Source: an uncultured Shimia sp. (GTDB lineage: Bacteria > Pseudomonadota > Alphaproteobacteria > Rhodobacterales > Rhodobacteraceae). Taken from it: DNA of 43,107 nucleotides. The notes beneath the pieces were generated by a model. That model was not told the DNA's origin and did not search any database. It was given only the letters and a program-made list of their open reading frames with translations. Both the position numbers and the translations under genes were made by a program. Shown here in pieces: positions 34,349-42,569 of this stretch. Position 1 is the stretch's first letter; the number at the start of each line of letters is the position of its first letter. Location: positions 1-43,107 of the forward strand of contig NZ_CAJXIV010000025.1 of NCBI RefSeq assembly GCF_913054185.1, in the 5' to 3' direction.

Positions 34349-35743
34349 ATGCCCTCTTTGATCTGGCACGACGACCACACAGAGGACGGCAAACAGGCCA
34401 ACCGCAAGCTGCTAAAACAGCTCGATCACTGGATCGCAGCTGATGCAAAAGCGGCCTTGCTCGAAGCCCTCCAAGACTGGCCCGCAGCTGACACAATGGC
34501 TGCGCTCACCCACTTACGCCCTGCCCACGCACGGGTGATGTTTGACTGGATCCCAGACGCTCTGGGCCTCAAGGTTATGGCCGAACTTGATCCAGACCTG
34601 CGCGCGGTGTTGTTCTCAGAAACTGCATTCACTACCTTCTCCAACATCATCGCCATGATGGACGTGGACGAAGCGGTCGACACCCTTCTCGAGCTGCCGC
34701 GCAGCTTTGCCGCACAACTGGTTGCTGCCCACCCTGAGGCCGAGACAATCGCCACTGTGCTGCAAGCCCGTGACGACAGTGCCGCCACCGTCATGCGCCT
34801 AAGTGTCTTGATGGCCCCAGCCGATTGGACCGTTGCACAGCTGACCCAAGACATTCGCGCCCGCAGCCAAAACCTGGGCAAAATCGACATGATGTTTGTG
34901 GTGGACGCCACCCGCAAACCGCTTGGTTTTCTACGCTTCCGAGAAGTGCTCGCCGCCTCCGACGCGATAATCCTACGCGACATCCTGCACCCAGAACTGC
35001 TTTTGGTCAGCGCCGATTGGGACCGCGAAGACGTGTTGTCCATGGCCCGCGCCAAAAACCTGCATGCCATCGGCGTGGTCGACACGTCTGGTAAGTTGGT
35101 TGGCGGCATTTCCCCGCGAGAGCTTGGCGAAATTACCCGCGAAGAGGCCGAAGAAGACATGTTGCGCATGGGCTCGGTCTCGCCCGCCACCACACAATTT
35201 GACAGCCCTTTCACCATCCTGCGCCGCCGCCTGCCTTGGCTATTGGGCGGCCTTGGTGGCGCTGGCTTTGCTGCAGGTGTGATTGGCTCCTTTGAGGACG
35301 CGCTGGCGCAAGCCGCCGTACTTGCCAGCTTTATTCCCGTGGTCATGGCCACCGCAGGCAACGCTGGCATTCAGGCCTCCACCGTCTCGGTACAGTCGCT
35401 CACTTCCGGCGTGAACTGGCGCGGCGACTTTGGTGGACGTATTCTGCGCGAGCTTTTTGGCGCAATGCTCAATGGCCTCTCCATTGGCAGTATCACAGCC
35501 CTCATGGTCCTGCTGGTCAGCCAAGTCATCCCGCTACACGCCCCGGTCTATTTGGCCCTCACAGCGCTTTTTGCTCTCACATTGGTGACCACCATCGCCG
35601 GCACAATTGGCGCGGTAATTCCGTTTGTTTTAAAGTCCTTACGACTCGACCCTGCCGTGGCAACAGGCATCTTCATCACCACCACCAACGATGTGTTTGG
35701 CGTGCTGATCTTCTTCCTCGTTGCCTCCGTGCTTTATCTTTGA
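34349..35743 (+). CDS. mgtE: Magnesium transporter MgtE
   Basis: A 464-residue MgtE/SLC41-type Mg2+ channel. The N domain (about 20-130, superhelical, e.g. LTHLRPAHARVMFDWIPDAL) is followed by paired CBS domains (about 140-265: MFVVDATRKPLGFLRFREV, then NLHAIGVVDTSGKLVGGIS) and five transmembrane helices (about 288-464). GNAGIQASTVSVQSL in the pore region is characteristic. In the family, Mg2+ binding to the N and CBS domains closes the channel. No M-box riboswitch fits in the 13-bp gap before it. It probably shares the cyclotransferase transcript. Confidence 0.94.
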   Translation: MPSLIWHDDHTEDGKQANRKLLKQLDHWIAADAKAALLEALQDWPAADTMAALTHLRPAHARVMFDWIPDALGLKVMAELDPDLRAVLFSETAFTTFSNIIAMMDVDEAVDTLLELPRSFAAQLVAAHPEAETIATVLQARDDSAATVMRLSVLMAPADWTVAQLTQDIRARSQNLGKIDMMFVVDATRKPLGFLRFREVLAASDAIILRDILHPELLLVSADWDREDVLSMARAKNLHAIGVVDTSGKLVGGISPRELGEITREEAEEDMLRMGSVSPATTQFDSPFTILRRRLPWLLGGLGGAGFAAGVIGSFEDALAQAAVLASFIPVVMATAGNAGIQASTVSVQSLTSGVNWRGDFGGRILRELFGAMLNGLSIGSITALMVLLVSQVIPLHAPVYLALTALFALTLVTTIAGTIGAVIPFVLKSLRLDPAVATGIFITTTNDVFGVLIFFLVASVLYL

Positions 35744-35916
35744 CGGACACAGCTCTGCGCGCACTGGTCAATGACAAAACGGTCCAAACGCGCGCCTCAT
35801 CACACCGCTGCCCGGCTCACTCTAAGCTGAAGCGACACTCGATATCTGATATGTACGGCTTACAGTCCTGCATCAGATCGTCACGCTGATCTTCGCCTCT
35901 TTCGCTGGAACCCTAC

Positions 35917-36345
35917 ATGAGCACCAACAAAACTGCCCCAACAGATATCGCCCCACGCGACTTCCTACAAACCGTAACCCCTGCCCGCCGCCAATCCGAC
36001 GCAACCGCCTTGCTCGACTTGTTTGAAAGCGTCTCCGGCTATCCCCCTGTCATGTGGGGACCGTCAATCATTGGCTTTGGCCAATACCACTTCCGCTACG
36101 ACAGCGGCCGCGAAGGCACATTCCTCGCCACAGGGTTTAGCCCGCGCAAAGCCAATCTCGTGCTCTACATCATGCCCGGTTATCAAGACTACAGCGCCAT
36201 CCTCTCCCGCCTCGGCAAACACAAGCTTGGCAAATCCTGCCTCTATGTCAACAAACTCGCAGACATCGACTTGACTGTGCTCGAAGAGCTCATCCAAACC
36301 GGCCTGACTGACCTCAATGCCAAATGGCCGGTTCACGCAAGCTAA
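35917..36345 (+). CDS. DUF1801 domain-containing protein
   Basis: A 142-residue protein with a DUF1801 (YdhG-like) domain: DATALLDLFESVSGYPPVMWGPSIIGFGQY at about 28-57, FSPRKANLVLYIMPG, and KLGKSCLYVNKLADIDLTVL. This is a small alpha/beta fold of unknown biochemical role. It has no signal peptide or membrane segment. The ribosome-binding site is weak (CTGGAA). It lies 62 bp before gltX in the same direction. Confidence 0.85.
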   Translation: MSTNKTAPTDIAPRDFLQTVTPARRQSDATALLDLFESVSGYPPVMWGPSIIGFGQYHFRYDSGREGTFLATGFSPRKANLVLYIMPGYQDYSAILSRLGKHKLGKSCLYVNKLADIDLTVLEELIQTGLTDLNAKWPVHAS

Positions 36346-36407
36346 GCGCCACATTTCTGGACAAATCGCCCAAGGTATGGAATTGGGACACGCAACAGGA
36401 GATTCCC

Positions 36408-37733
36408 ATGACGACCACCCGTTTTGCCCCTTCGCCCACTGGCTACATCCACGTTGGCAACCTGCGCACCGCGCTGATGAACTATCTGATCGCCCGCAAG
36501 GCTGGCGGCACCTTTGTGCTGCGCATTGACGACACCGATCCAGAGCGCAGCAAACAGGAATATGTCGCCGCCATTCAACAGGATCTCGAATGGCTTGGCC
36601 TGACCTGGGACCGCATCGAGACCCAGTCCTCACGTCTGGAGCGTTATGAAGACGCAGCGCAGAAACTGCGCGACATGGGCCGGTTTTATGAGTGCTTTGA
36701 GACCCCAACCGAGCTGGACCTGAAGCGTAAGAAACAGCTCAACATGGGCAAACCACCGGTTTACGACCGCGCGGGTCTGAACCTGTCGGATGATGAGAAA
36801 GCCAAACTGCGCGAAGAGCGCGGCAACGGCCACTGGCGCTTTAAGCTGGATCAAGAGCGCATCGAATGGACCGACGGAATATTGGGCAACCGCTCGATTG
36901 ACGCGGCCTCTGTATCTGACCCGGTGCTGATCCGCGCCGATGGCCAGTTCCTCTACACGCTGGCCTCTGTGTGCGACGACATCGACTACGGCATCACCGA
37001 TGTGGTGCGCGGCTCTGACCATGTCACCAACACCGCCACGCAAATTCAGATCATCGAAGCCCTTGGCGGCGCGGTGCCAAACTTTGCGCACCACTCGCTG
37101 CTGACCGGCCCACAGGGCGAAGCGCTCTCCAAACGCCTCGGCACCCTGGCCCTGCGCGACCTGCGCGAAGCCGGTGTGCAGCCAATGGCGCTCTTAAGCC
37201 TGATGGCCCGTCTGGGCAGCTCCGACCCAATGGAACTGCGCGCCAACCTCGAAGAGATTGCCGAAGGGTTCGACATCACCAAATTTGGCGCCGCGCCGAC
37301 AAAATTCGACGTCGAAGACCTCTACCCGCTCACCGCCAAAGTGCTGCACGAAAAGCCACTCGCAGACGTGGCAGACGCCATCGCCGCTGTCGGCGTGCCT
37401 GCCGACAAAGCAGAGCGTTTCTGGAACGTCACCCGTGACAACATCACCACGCTCAACGATCTGGGCAAATGGTGGGACCTTTACACCAATGGTGCTGAGC
37501 CGGAGATCGACGACGAGGACAAAGAGTTCATCGCCGAGGCCATGAAGCTCCTGCCCGAAGGCCCGTTTGACGACGACACATGGTCCACCTGGACGGCTGC
37601 GGTGAAAGAAGCCACCGGTCGCAAAGGCCGCGGCCTCTTCATGCCGCTGCGCAAAGCCCTCACAGGTCAGAAAAACGGCCCCGACATGGCCTCGCTGATG
37701 CCGCTGCTGCAGGTCATCAAAGCCCGCGGCTAG
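36408..37733 (+). CDS. gltX: Glutamyl-tRNA synthetase
   Basis: A 441-residue class I synthetase. FAPSPTGYIHVGNLR (HIGH motif region) is at the N-terminus, LRIDDTDPERS follows, and the KMSKS-like motif is ALSKRLG in the middle. Alphaproteobacteria often carry two GltX copies, one of which may charge tRNA-Gln; this is the shorter kind, and its specificity cannot be told from sequence alone. ATG at 36408 follows AGGAGA; an open upstream extension overlaps the DUF1801 gene and is not used. A strong terminator follows. Confidence 0.96.
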   Translation: MTTTRFAPSPTGYIHVGNLRTALMNYLIARKAGGTFVLRIDDTDPERSKQEYVAAIQQDLEWLGLTWDRIETQSSRLERYEDAAQKLRDMGRFYECFETPTELDLKRKKQLNMGKPPVYDRAGLNLSDDEKAKLREERGNGHWRFKLDQERIEWTDGILGNRSIDAASVSDPVLIRADGQFLYTLASVCDDIDYGITDVVRGSDHVTNTATQIQIIEALGGAVPNFAHHSLLTGPQGEALSKRLGTLALRDLREAGVQPMALLSLMARLGSSDPMELRANLEEIAEGFDITKFGAAPTKFDVEDLYPLTAKVLHEKPLADVADAIAAVGVPADKAERFWNVTRDNITTLNDLGKWWDLYTNGAEPEIDDEDKEFIAEAMKLLPEGPFDDDTWSTWTAAVKEATGRKGRGLFMPLRKALTGQKNGPDMASLMPLLQVIKARG

Positions 37734-37748
37734 GTCGCCAACAGAAAA

Positions 37749-37783
37749 CGGCGCGTGCCAAAACGGGACGCGCCGCTATTTTT
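37749..37783 (+). terminator. Terminator of gltX
   Basis: CGGCGCGT (37749-37756) pairs with ACGCGCCG (37768-37775), followed by CTATTTTT, 15 bp after the gltX stop codon. Confidence 0.88.
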
Positions 37784-37900
37784 AGAGCACGACAACAAGG
37801 CACCCTGAGAACACACGGTAGCATTGCGGGACAATGCGTCCGTTTCCCGATGCTCCCTGAATGTCCGATTGCGGTACACACGCGGCAGTCAGCGGCAGCG

Positions 37901-37928
37901 TTGACGACACAACTATGGGTGTTAGAAA
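37901..37928 (+). promoter_or_regulatory. Putative promoter of SMI1/KNR4-like gene
   Basis: TTGACG (37901-37906) and TAGAAA (37923-37928) with a 16-bp spacer lie 32 bp upstream of the ATG at 37961. Confidence 0.4.
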
Positions 37929-37960
37929 CGCTTAGATTGGAAAAATCGCGAGACCGCCTA

Positions 37961-38656
37961 ATGACGAAATCTGTTTCCGAAACGCTCAAACGGCTCGATG
38001 AGCAACTGCGAGAGCGCTACGATCCACTCGGCTCGGTTGAAGGTGAAAATGGTGCGTATGAAACCGGACATGTGCCCCACGTCGCTCGCTACGCATACCT
38101 TTGCACACGTTATGCCGGCTTGGATGACATCGGAATACGCGACGCTGAAAATGAAGCCGAGCGGTACATACCCGAGACGTATAAAGACCTTCTTCGCCAC
38201 ATGAATGGAGCAAGGGTTCTAGGCGTCTCGTTGCTCGGCGGGATTGGTGGATCAGTCGATAGATCAGGGGTTGGGATCGGGCAACCAATAAGCATTAGGT
38301 ATCAGAATGCGGTTGAACGTCCCGACTATATCCCGGAAGGGCATCTGGGTTTTGGCGCAATCAATGGCGAGTGGTCGTCTCAAGGGCATCTTTATCTGGC
38401 TTCGACCGGCGAGGTGGAGTTGTACAACGCTAGGCTCGACATGATCGGAGCACGTTGGACTTCACTTTTGGATTTTTTGGAGGATGAAATTCCTCGACGC
38501 TTTTCGAATTACGATGAGGAAGGGCGTGAAATCGAAAAATCAAAACGCCTACCGGGCGATACGGAAAACTGGGAACGCCTTGCTCAAGAAGCAAAAGAAG
38601 AAGGAGCAAGTGACGGCCTACTAAAACGCACGCTCAGAAGGCTTCACCGCAAATAA
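37961..38656 (+). CDS. SMI1/KNR4 (SUKH)-like protein, orphan
   Basis: A 231-residue protein with a SUKH-type core: YIPETYKDLLRHMNGARVLG near residues 69-90 (the pattern of Pro, Tyr, then an NG turn), followed by GHLGFGAINGEWSSQGHLYL and LDFLEDEIP. The tail is charged (KSKRLPGDTENWERLAQEAK). SUKH proteins in bacteria are mostly immunity proteins against nuclease and other polymorphic toxins. No toxin gene is adjacent. It is bounded by the gltX terminator and a structured palindrome, and its codon use looks slightly less GC-biased than its neighbours. The frame is open upstream through gltX, but ATG at 37961 is the sensible start; its ribosome-binding site is weak. Confidence 0.75.
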   Translation: MTKSVSETLKRLDEQLRERYDPLGSVEGENGAYETGHVPHVARYAYLCTRYAGLDDIGIRDAENEAERYIPETYKDLLRHMNGARVLGVSLLGGIGGSVDRSGVGIGQPISIRYQNAVERPDYIPEGHLGFGAINGEWSSQGHLYLASTGEVELYNARLDMIGARWTSLLDFLEDEIPRRFSNYDEEGREIEKSKRLPGDTENWERLAQEAKEEGASDGLLKRTLRRLHRK

Positions 38657-38687
38657 GCAGACTTTCGTCGCTTCACAACATTTTGGA

Positions 38688-38751
38688 GGTATGGGCTCTA
38701 ATCAGCTGTCCGCCGCTGGACACGATTTGTTAGAAAATCGTTCCCCATACC
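38688..38751. other. Cloverleaf-like palindrome between SMI1-like and Rid genes
   Basis: Outer stem GGTATGGG (38688-38695) with CCCATACC (38744-38751) encloses two hairpins: TGTCC/GGACA (38707-38711 and 38718-38722) and CGATTT/AAATCG (38723-38728 and 38735-38740). It lacks tRNA hallmarks. It lies 31 bp after the SMI1-like stop and just outside the convergent Rid gene. Confidence 0.5.
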
Positions 38752-38764
38752 CATCAACGCCCCC

Positions 38765-39112
38765 TCAGCCCGCTTTCACAGCCGCCGTTACAATCACCTC
38801 AACCTTCAGCACATCGCGCGCCAGCTTCGCCTCGCCACAGGCCCGCGCAGGCGCGTGGCCTTCCGGCACCCAGTCATCCCAAACCGCATTCATCTCGGCA
38901 AAATCGGCCATATCAGACAGCCACACGATGGATTGCAGGATATGCTCACGATCCGACCCTGCCTCTTCCAGCAAAGTATCCACGCGAGACAGGCAATCCC
39001 GAGTCTGCTCCGCAACCGTGTCCCCCGCACCAACTTGGCCACACAGGTACGCCACCTGATTGTGGATGACGATTTTGGACATCCGTGTGCCCGTGTGTTT
39101 GCGCTCAATCAT
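38765..39112 (-). CDS. Rid family protein (RidA/YjgF-like)
   Basis: A 115-residue Rid-fold protein. Recognisable parts are [38 protein letters not shown], and [22 protein letters not shown], whose arginine occupies the position of the imine-binding Arg in active Rid enzymes. Archetypal RidA hydrolyses reactive enamines and imines from PLP enzymes; this sequence is closer to the diverse Rid4-7 groups, whose roles vary. ATG at 39112 follows AGGGG; a TTG two codons upstream is possible. It follows nadE on the same strand by 37 bp. Confidence 0.88.
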   Translation of the reverse strand: MIERKHTGTRMSKIVIHNQVAYLCGQVGAGDTVAEQTRDCLSRVDTLLEEAGSDREHILQSIVWLSDMADFAEMNAVWDDWVPEGHAPARACGEAKLARDVLKVEVIVTAAVKAG

Positions 39113-39149
39113 GTTCAAGCCCCTGATAATTCTACGTTAGTGCTGCCGC

Positions 39150-40808
39150 TCAGCTTGGATCGCGGAATCGGTTCACAATTGGATAGCGCCGATCCAGCCA
39201 AAACGCCTTTTTGCTCAACCGCGCCCCCGGCGCCGACTGAAAGCGTTTGTATTCGCTGATATACACCAGATGCTCCACGCGCTTCACCGTCTCCCGATCA
39301 TAGCCAGCGGCAACACAGTCCGCGACAGACTTATCCTCATCCACCAACATGAACAGGATCGCATCCAGCACATCATACGGCGGCAGGCTGTCCTCATCTT
39401 TCTGATCCGGGCGCAGCTCGGCGGAGGGCGGCTTGTCGATGATATTCACCGGGATGACTTCGCTCTCCGGCCCATTCATCCAGTCGCGATGCACGTTGTT
39501 GCGCCAGCGCGAGGTCTCAAACACGCGGGTTTTGTACATATCTTTGATGGGGTTATACCCGCCCGCCATGTCGCCATAGATCGTGGCATAGCCCACCGCG
39601 ACCTCGGATTTATTACCTGTGGTCAGCAGCATCTCGCCAAACTTGTTGGACAGCGCCATCAACAGCAGCCCGCGCAGGCGGCTCTGAATGTTCTCCTCGG
39701 TCAGTCCCGGCTCAGTACCCTCAAACAACGGCGCCAGCGTGTTGGTGATCGCGGCACGGCCTTCGGCAATTGGCACATAATCGTAATGAACACCCAACCG
39801 CTTCGCGATGTCCTCAGCGTCATCCAGCGACTCCTGCGAGGTATATTCAGACGGCAACATCACACAACGCACGTTTTCCGGCCCCAGCGCATCGACCGCA
39901 ATCGTCGCCACCAACGCGCTATCAATGCCACCAGACAGCCCCAGCAACACCTTCTTAAACCCGGTCTTGCCCATATAGTCGCGCAGCGCTTCGACACAGA
40001 CGCGATAGTCCTGCTCTTCCCCCGCAGGCAGCAGCGCCTTTGGGCCATCTTTACAGCGCCAACCAGCCGCGGTGCGCTCAAACTCCACATGCGCCACGGC
40101 CTCATCAAACACCGGCAATTGCATCGCCAACTGCCCACCGGGGTTCAGCACAAAAGAGCCGCCATCAAACACCTGATCGTCCTGACCACCCACCATGTTG
40201 AGATACACCAGCGGCAGTTCGGTCTCGATCACCCGCGCCACCATATGGTTCATGCGGCGATCAAACTTGTCGCGAAAATACGGCGAGCCATTGGGCACCA
40301 CGAGGATCTCCGCACCGGTCTCCTCCATGGTCTCCGGCACATCCTCAAACCAGGCATCTTCACAGATTGGCGAGCCAACCCGCACCCCGTTCACATCATA
40401 CGGCCCCCCCATCGGCCCATGCGCAAACAGACGCTCTTCGTCAAACACCGTGTAATTTGGTAAATGGTGCTTCAGCTGCGTGTGCGCAATCTTGCCGCCC
40501 TTCAGGATGAAATACGCGTTGTACAGCGCGCCGTCCCGCACCAGCGGACCACCCACGGCCACAACCGGCCCATCCGCGCAATCCACCGCCAGTTGCTCAA
40601 TCTCTGCCAACGCCGCTGCCTGTAAGGCCGGCTTCAACACCAAGTCCTGCGCGTTGTAGCCCACAATGAACATCTCTGGGAAAGCGGCCATATCGGAACC
40701 CGCCGCCTTGGCCTCGGCCCAGACCTCACGCACCTTGTTGGCGTTGCCCGCCAGATCCCCCATCACCGGATTGGCCTGCACCAGTGTCAAACGGAATGTA
40801 TCAGCCAT
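39150..40808 (-). CDS. nadE: Glutamine-dependent NAD+ synthetase
   Basis: A 552-residue two-domain enzyme making NAD from deamido-NAD with glutamine as nitrogen donor. The N-terminal nitrilase-type glutaminase has the triad Glu45 (FPEMFI), Lys113 (QLKHHLPNY) and Cys149 (SPICEDAW). The C-terminal synthetase has the PP-loop SGGIDS (292-297) and later GNKSEVAVGYATIYGDMAGG. ATG at 40808 is used; the frame has a TTG one codon earlier. It is first of a probable nadE-rid pair. Confidence 0.96.
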   Translation of the reverse strand: MADTFRLTLVQANPVMGDLAGNANKVREVWAEAKAAGSDMAAFPEMFIVGYNAQDLVLKPALQAAALAEIEQLAVDCADGPVVAVGGPLVRDGALYNAYFILKGGKIAHTQLKHHLPNYTVFDEERLFAHGPMGGPYDVNGVRVGSPICEDAWFEDVPETMEETGAEILVVPNGSPYFRDKFDRRMNHMVARVIETELPLVYLNMVGGQDDQVFDGGSFVLNPGGQLAMQLPVFDEAVAHVEFERTAAGWRCKDGPKALLPAGEEQDYRVCVEALRDYMGKTGFKKVLLGLSGGIDSALVATIAVDALGPENVRCVMLPSEYTSQESLDDAEDIAKRLGVHYDYVPIAEGRAAITNTLAPLFEGTEPGLTEENIQSRLRGLLLMALSNKFGEMLLTTGNKSEVAVGYATIYGDMAGGYNPIKDMYKTRVFETSRWRNNVHRDWMNGPESEVIPVNIIDKPPSAELRPDQKDEDSLPPYDVLDAILFMLVDEDKSVADCVAAGYDRETVKRVEHLVYISEYKRFQSAPGARLSKKAFWLDRRYPIVNRFRDPS

Positions 40809-41022
40809 CAAATCTCTTCCCGCACCGCGTTACTTGCGCAAAGATGTAGCAGACACAGCGCCAAGGAAAAGCGCAAACCACTACCCCCAAGCCGTTCAAA
40901 CCCGCCAAAACAGGTCAAACGTGCAAAACCGTTTGCTCCAAAGAAACCCTTGCCCTAAAATCAAACAAAACACCGCAAGGTGATGGGGATGCTCCGATGG
41001 GGCAACAGTGGGACTAGAAATT

Positions 41023-42432
41023 ATGAGCAGAACTCAGGCACTTACCTTAGCCATCCTGTTGGCAGGCACATCCGCCTTCGCACAGGACAGCCAGGTTCTG
41101 ACCAAACAATATGACGATGGCGGTGTCTATGAGGGCACCTTCAAGAACGGGCTGCAGCACGGCACCGGCATCTACCGCCTGCCCAACGGCTACGAATACG
41201 AAGGCGCCTGGGTCGATGGCGAGATTGTCGGCGACGGCATGGCCCGCTTCCCCAACGGCTCGGTTTATGTGGGCAATTTTGCCAAAGGCAAACCCCATGG
41301 CTTTGGCAAAATCACTTTCACTGACGGCGGCACCTATGAGGGCGATTGGGCAGACGGCAAAATCACCGGCACCGGCGTGGCGACTTACGCCAACGGCGTG
41401 CGTTACGAGGGCAGCTTCCAAAACGCCAACCACCACGGCAAAGGTGTGATGATCAGCCCGGCAGGCTACCGCTACGAAGGCGACTGGCTCAATGGGATCA
41501 AAGAAGGCCTCGGCAAGATCACCTACGCCGACGGCACCATCTATGACGGTGAAATCAAAGCTGGCGAACGTGCTGGACAAGGCCGACTAACCATGCCTGG
41601 TGGCTTGATCTACCAAGGCACCTGGGCGGCTGGCCAAATCGAAGGTGACGGCACCCTCACCCAACCCAATGGCGACATCTACGTTGGTCAGTTGGTGGGC
41701 GGGCAACGTCAGGGCACAGGCATGGTGACATACGCCAACGGCGACACCTATGAGGGCAACTTCCAAGCCGATCAACGCCACGGTGAAGGCACCTTCAAAG
41801 GCAGCGATGGCTACGTCTATGTCGGCACTTGGGTCAATGGTGACATCGCAGGCAACGGCCAGGTCACCTATGCCGACGGCTCCGTCTATGTTGGGCAATT
41901 TGCCGACGGGCTTGCCGATGGCCAAGGCAAAATCACCTACACCGACGGCACCACTTATGAAGGTGACTGGCAAGCAGGCGTCAACGAAGGTGTGGGCAAA
42001 GCAATCTACGCCAATGGCTTGGTCTATGAAGGTGATTTCAAAAACGCCAAAAACCACGGTCGCGGCGTGATGACATATGCAGACGGCTATCGCTACGAAG
42101 GCGAATGGCAAGACGGCCAGCGCCACGGCATGGGCGTCGCGACTTACGCAGACGGCACCACCTACACCGGCCAATTCTCGTTGGGTCAGCGCAACGGTAT
42201 CGGCGAAATTGTCATGCCCGACGGTTTCAAATACGCGGGCGAATGGAAAAGTGGTGAGATCGACGGCGTTGGCGTAGCCACCTATGCCAATGGCGACATT
42301 TATGAGGGCACCTTCAAAGGAGGCCAACGTCAGGGCGAAGGCACCATGAAATATGCCTCCGGCGAAGAGCGCAAAGGCAACTGGGCCAACGGCACCTTGT
42401 CCGAAGCCGCCCCTGCCCAAAACGACGGGTAA
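41023..42432 (+). CDS. Secreted MORN-repeat protein
   Basis: A 469-residue protein with a signal peptide (TQALTLAILLAGTSAFA, cleavage near AFA/QD) followed by 18 MORN repeats of exactly 23 residues and a degenerate 19th (RKGNWANG). The unit pattern is YEG.W..G...G.G..TYA.G. Repeats 10-18 match repeats 1-9 in order, so the protein is a doubled nine-repeat module. Bacterial MORN proteins are thought to bind lipids or form extended scaffolds; no enzymatic domain is present, so the role is unknown. Likely periplasmic or outer-membrane associated. ATG at 41023 gives a good signal peptide; the ribosome-binding site is weak. Confidence 0.88.
   Translation: MSRTQALTLAILLAGTSAFAQDSQVLTKQYDDGGVYEGTFKNGLQHGTGIYRLPNGYEYEGAWVDGEIVGDGMARFPNGSVYVGNFAKGKPHGFGKITFTDGGTYEGDWADGKITGTGVATYANGVRYEGSFQNANHHGKGVMISPAGYRYEGDWLNGIKEGLGKITYADGTIYDGEIKAGERAGQGRLTMPGGLIYQGTWAAGQIEGDGTLTQPNGDIYVGQLVGGQRQGTGMVTYANGDTYEGNFQADQRHGEGTFKGSDGYVYVGTWVNGDIAGNGQVTYADGSVYVGQFADGLADGQGKITYTDGTTYEGDWQAGVNEGVGKAIYANGLVYEGDFKNAKNHGRGVMTYADGYRYEGEWQDGQRHGMGVATYADGTTYTGQFSLGQRNGIGEIVMPDGFKYAGEWKSGEIDGVGVATYANGDIYEGTFKGGQRQGEGTMKYASGEERKGNWANGTLSEAAPAQNDG
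41128..42369 (+). repeat. MORN-coding tandem repeat, 18 x 69 bp, duplicated 9+9
   Basis: Eighteen in-frame units of exactly 69 bp. The first block of nine runs 41128-41748 and the second 41749-42369 (621 bp each). Corresponding units share diagnostic sequence, for example FQNANHHGKGVM with FKNAKNHGRGVM (units 5 and 14). Confidence 0.9.
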
Positions 42433-42493
42433 TGGAGCGTTGACCCTTGGTAATTCACATAGGAACTAAATGGCGTAACGTTTGTCTTTGAAG

Positions 42494-42519
42494 GAATTGC
42501 AGCTTAATCGATGCAATTC
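42494..42519. promoter_or_regulatory. 7-bp inverted repeat upstream of DUF1496-like gene
   Basis: GAATTGC (42494-42500) and GCAATTC (42513-42519) with a 12-nt spacer form a candidate operator about 50 bp before the ATG. A weak TTGTCT/TAATCG promoter (42482-42510) would overlap it. Confidence 0.35.
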
Positions 42520-42530
42520 GCCCGGAGTTG

Positions 42531-42567
42531 TGATACCCTAGGGTTGTTTTAGGGTTAGAGGGTATCA
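42531..42567 (+). promoter_or_regulatory. Alternative hairpins covering the ribosome-binding site
   Basis: TGATACCCT (42531-42539) is the perfect complement of AGGGTATCA (42559-42567), a stem that buries the AGGG ribosome-binding site directly before ATG 42570. ACCCTA (42535-42540) can instead pair with TAGGGT (42550-42555), which would free the site. The two stems share bases and exclude each other. Confidence 0.5.
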
Positions 42568-42569
42568 GT

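Noticed and set aside
38688-38751. Degenerate tRNA as an explanation for the cloverleaf shape
   Set aside because: No T-loop TTCGA, no anticodon-sized 7-nt loop and no CCA; stem lengths do not fit.
39270-40463. Open frame of 397 codons antisense to nadE
   Set aside because: His/Arg/Gln-rich shadow frame; nadE on the opposite strand is full length with an intact active site.
41587-42420. Open frame antisense to the MORN repeats
   Set aside because: Its apparent repeat pattern is a by-product of the 69-bp coding repeat on the plus strand.
42535-42562. Telomere-like TAGGGTT repeats
   Set aside because: Only two or three short imperfect units; better explained by the competing hairpins before the small secreted protein gene.
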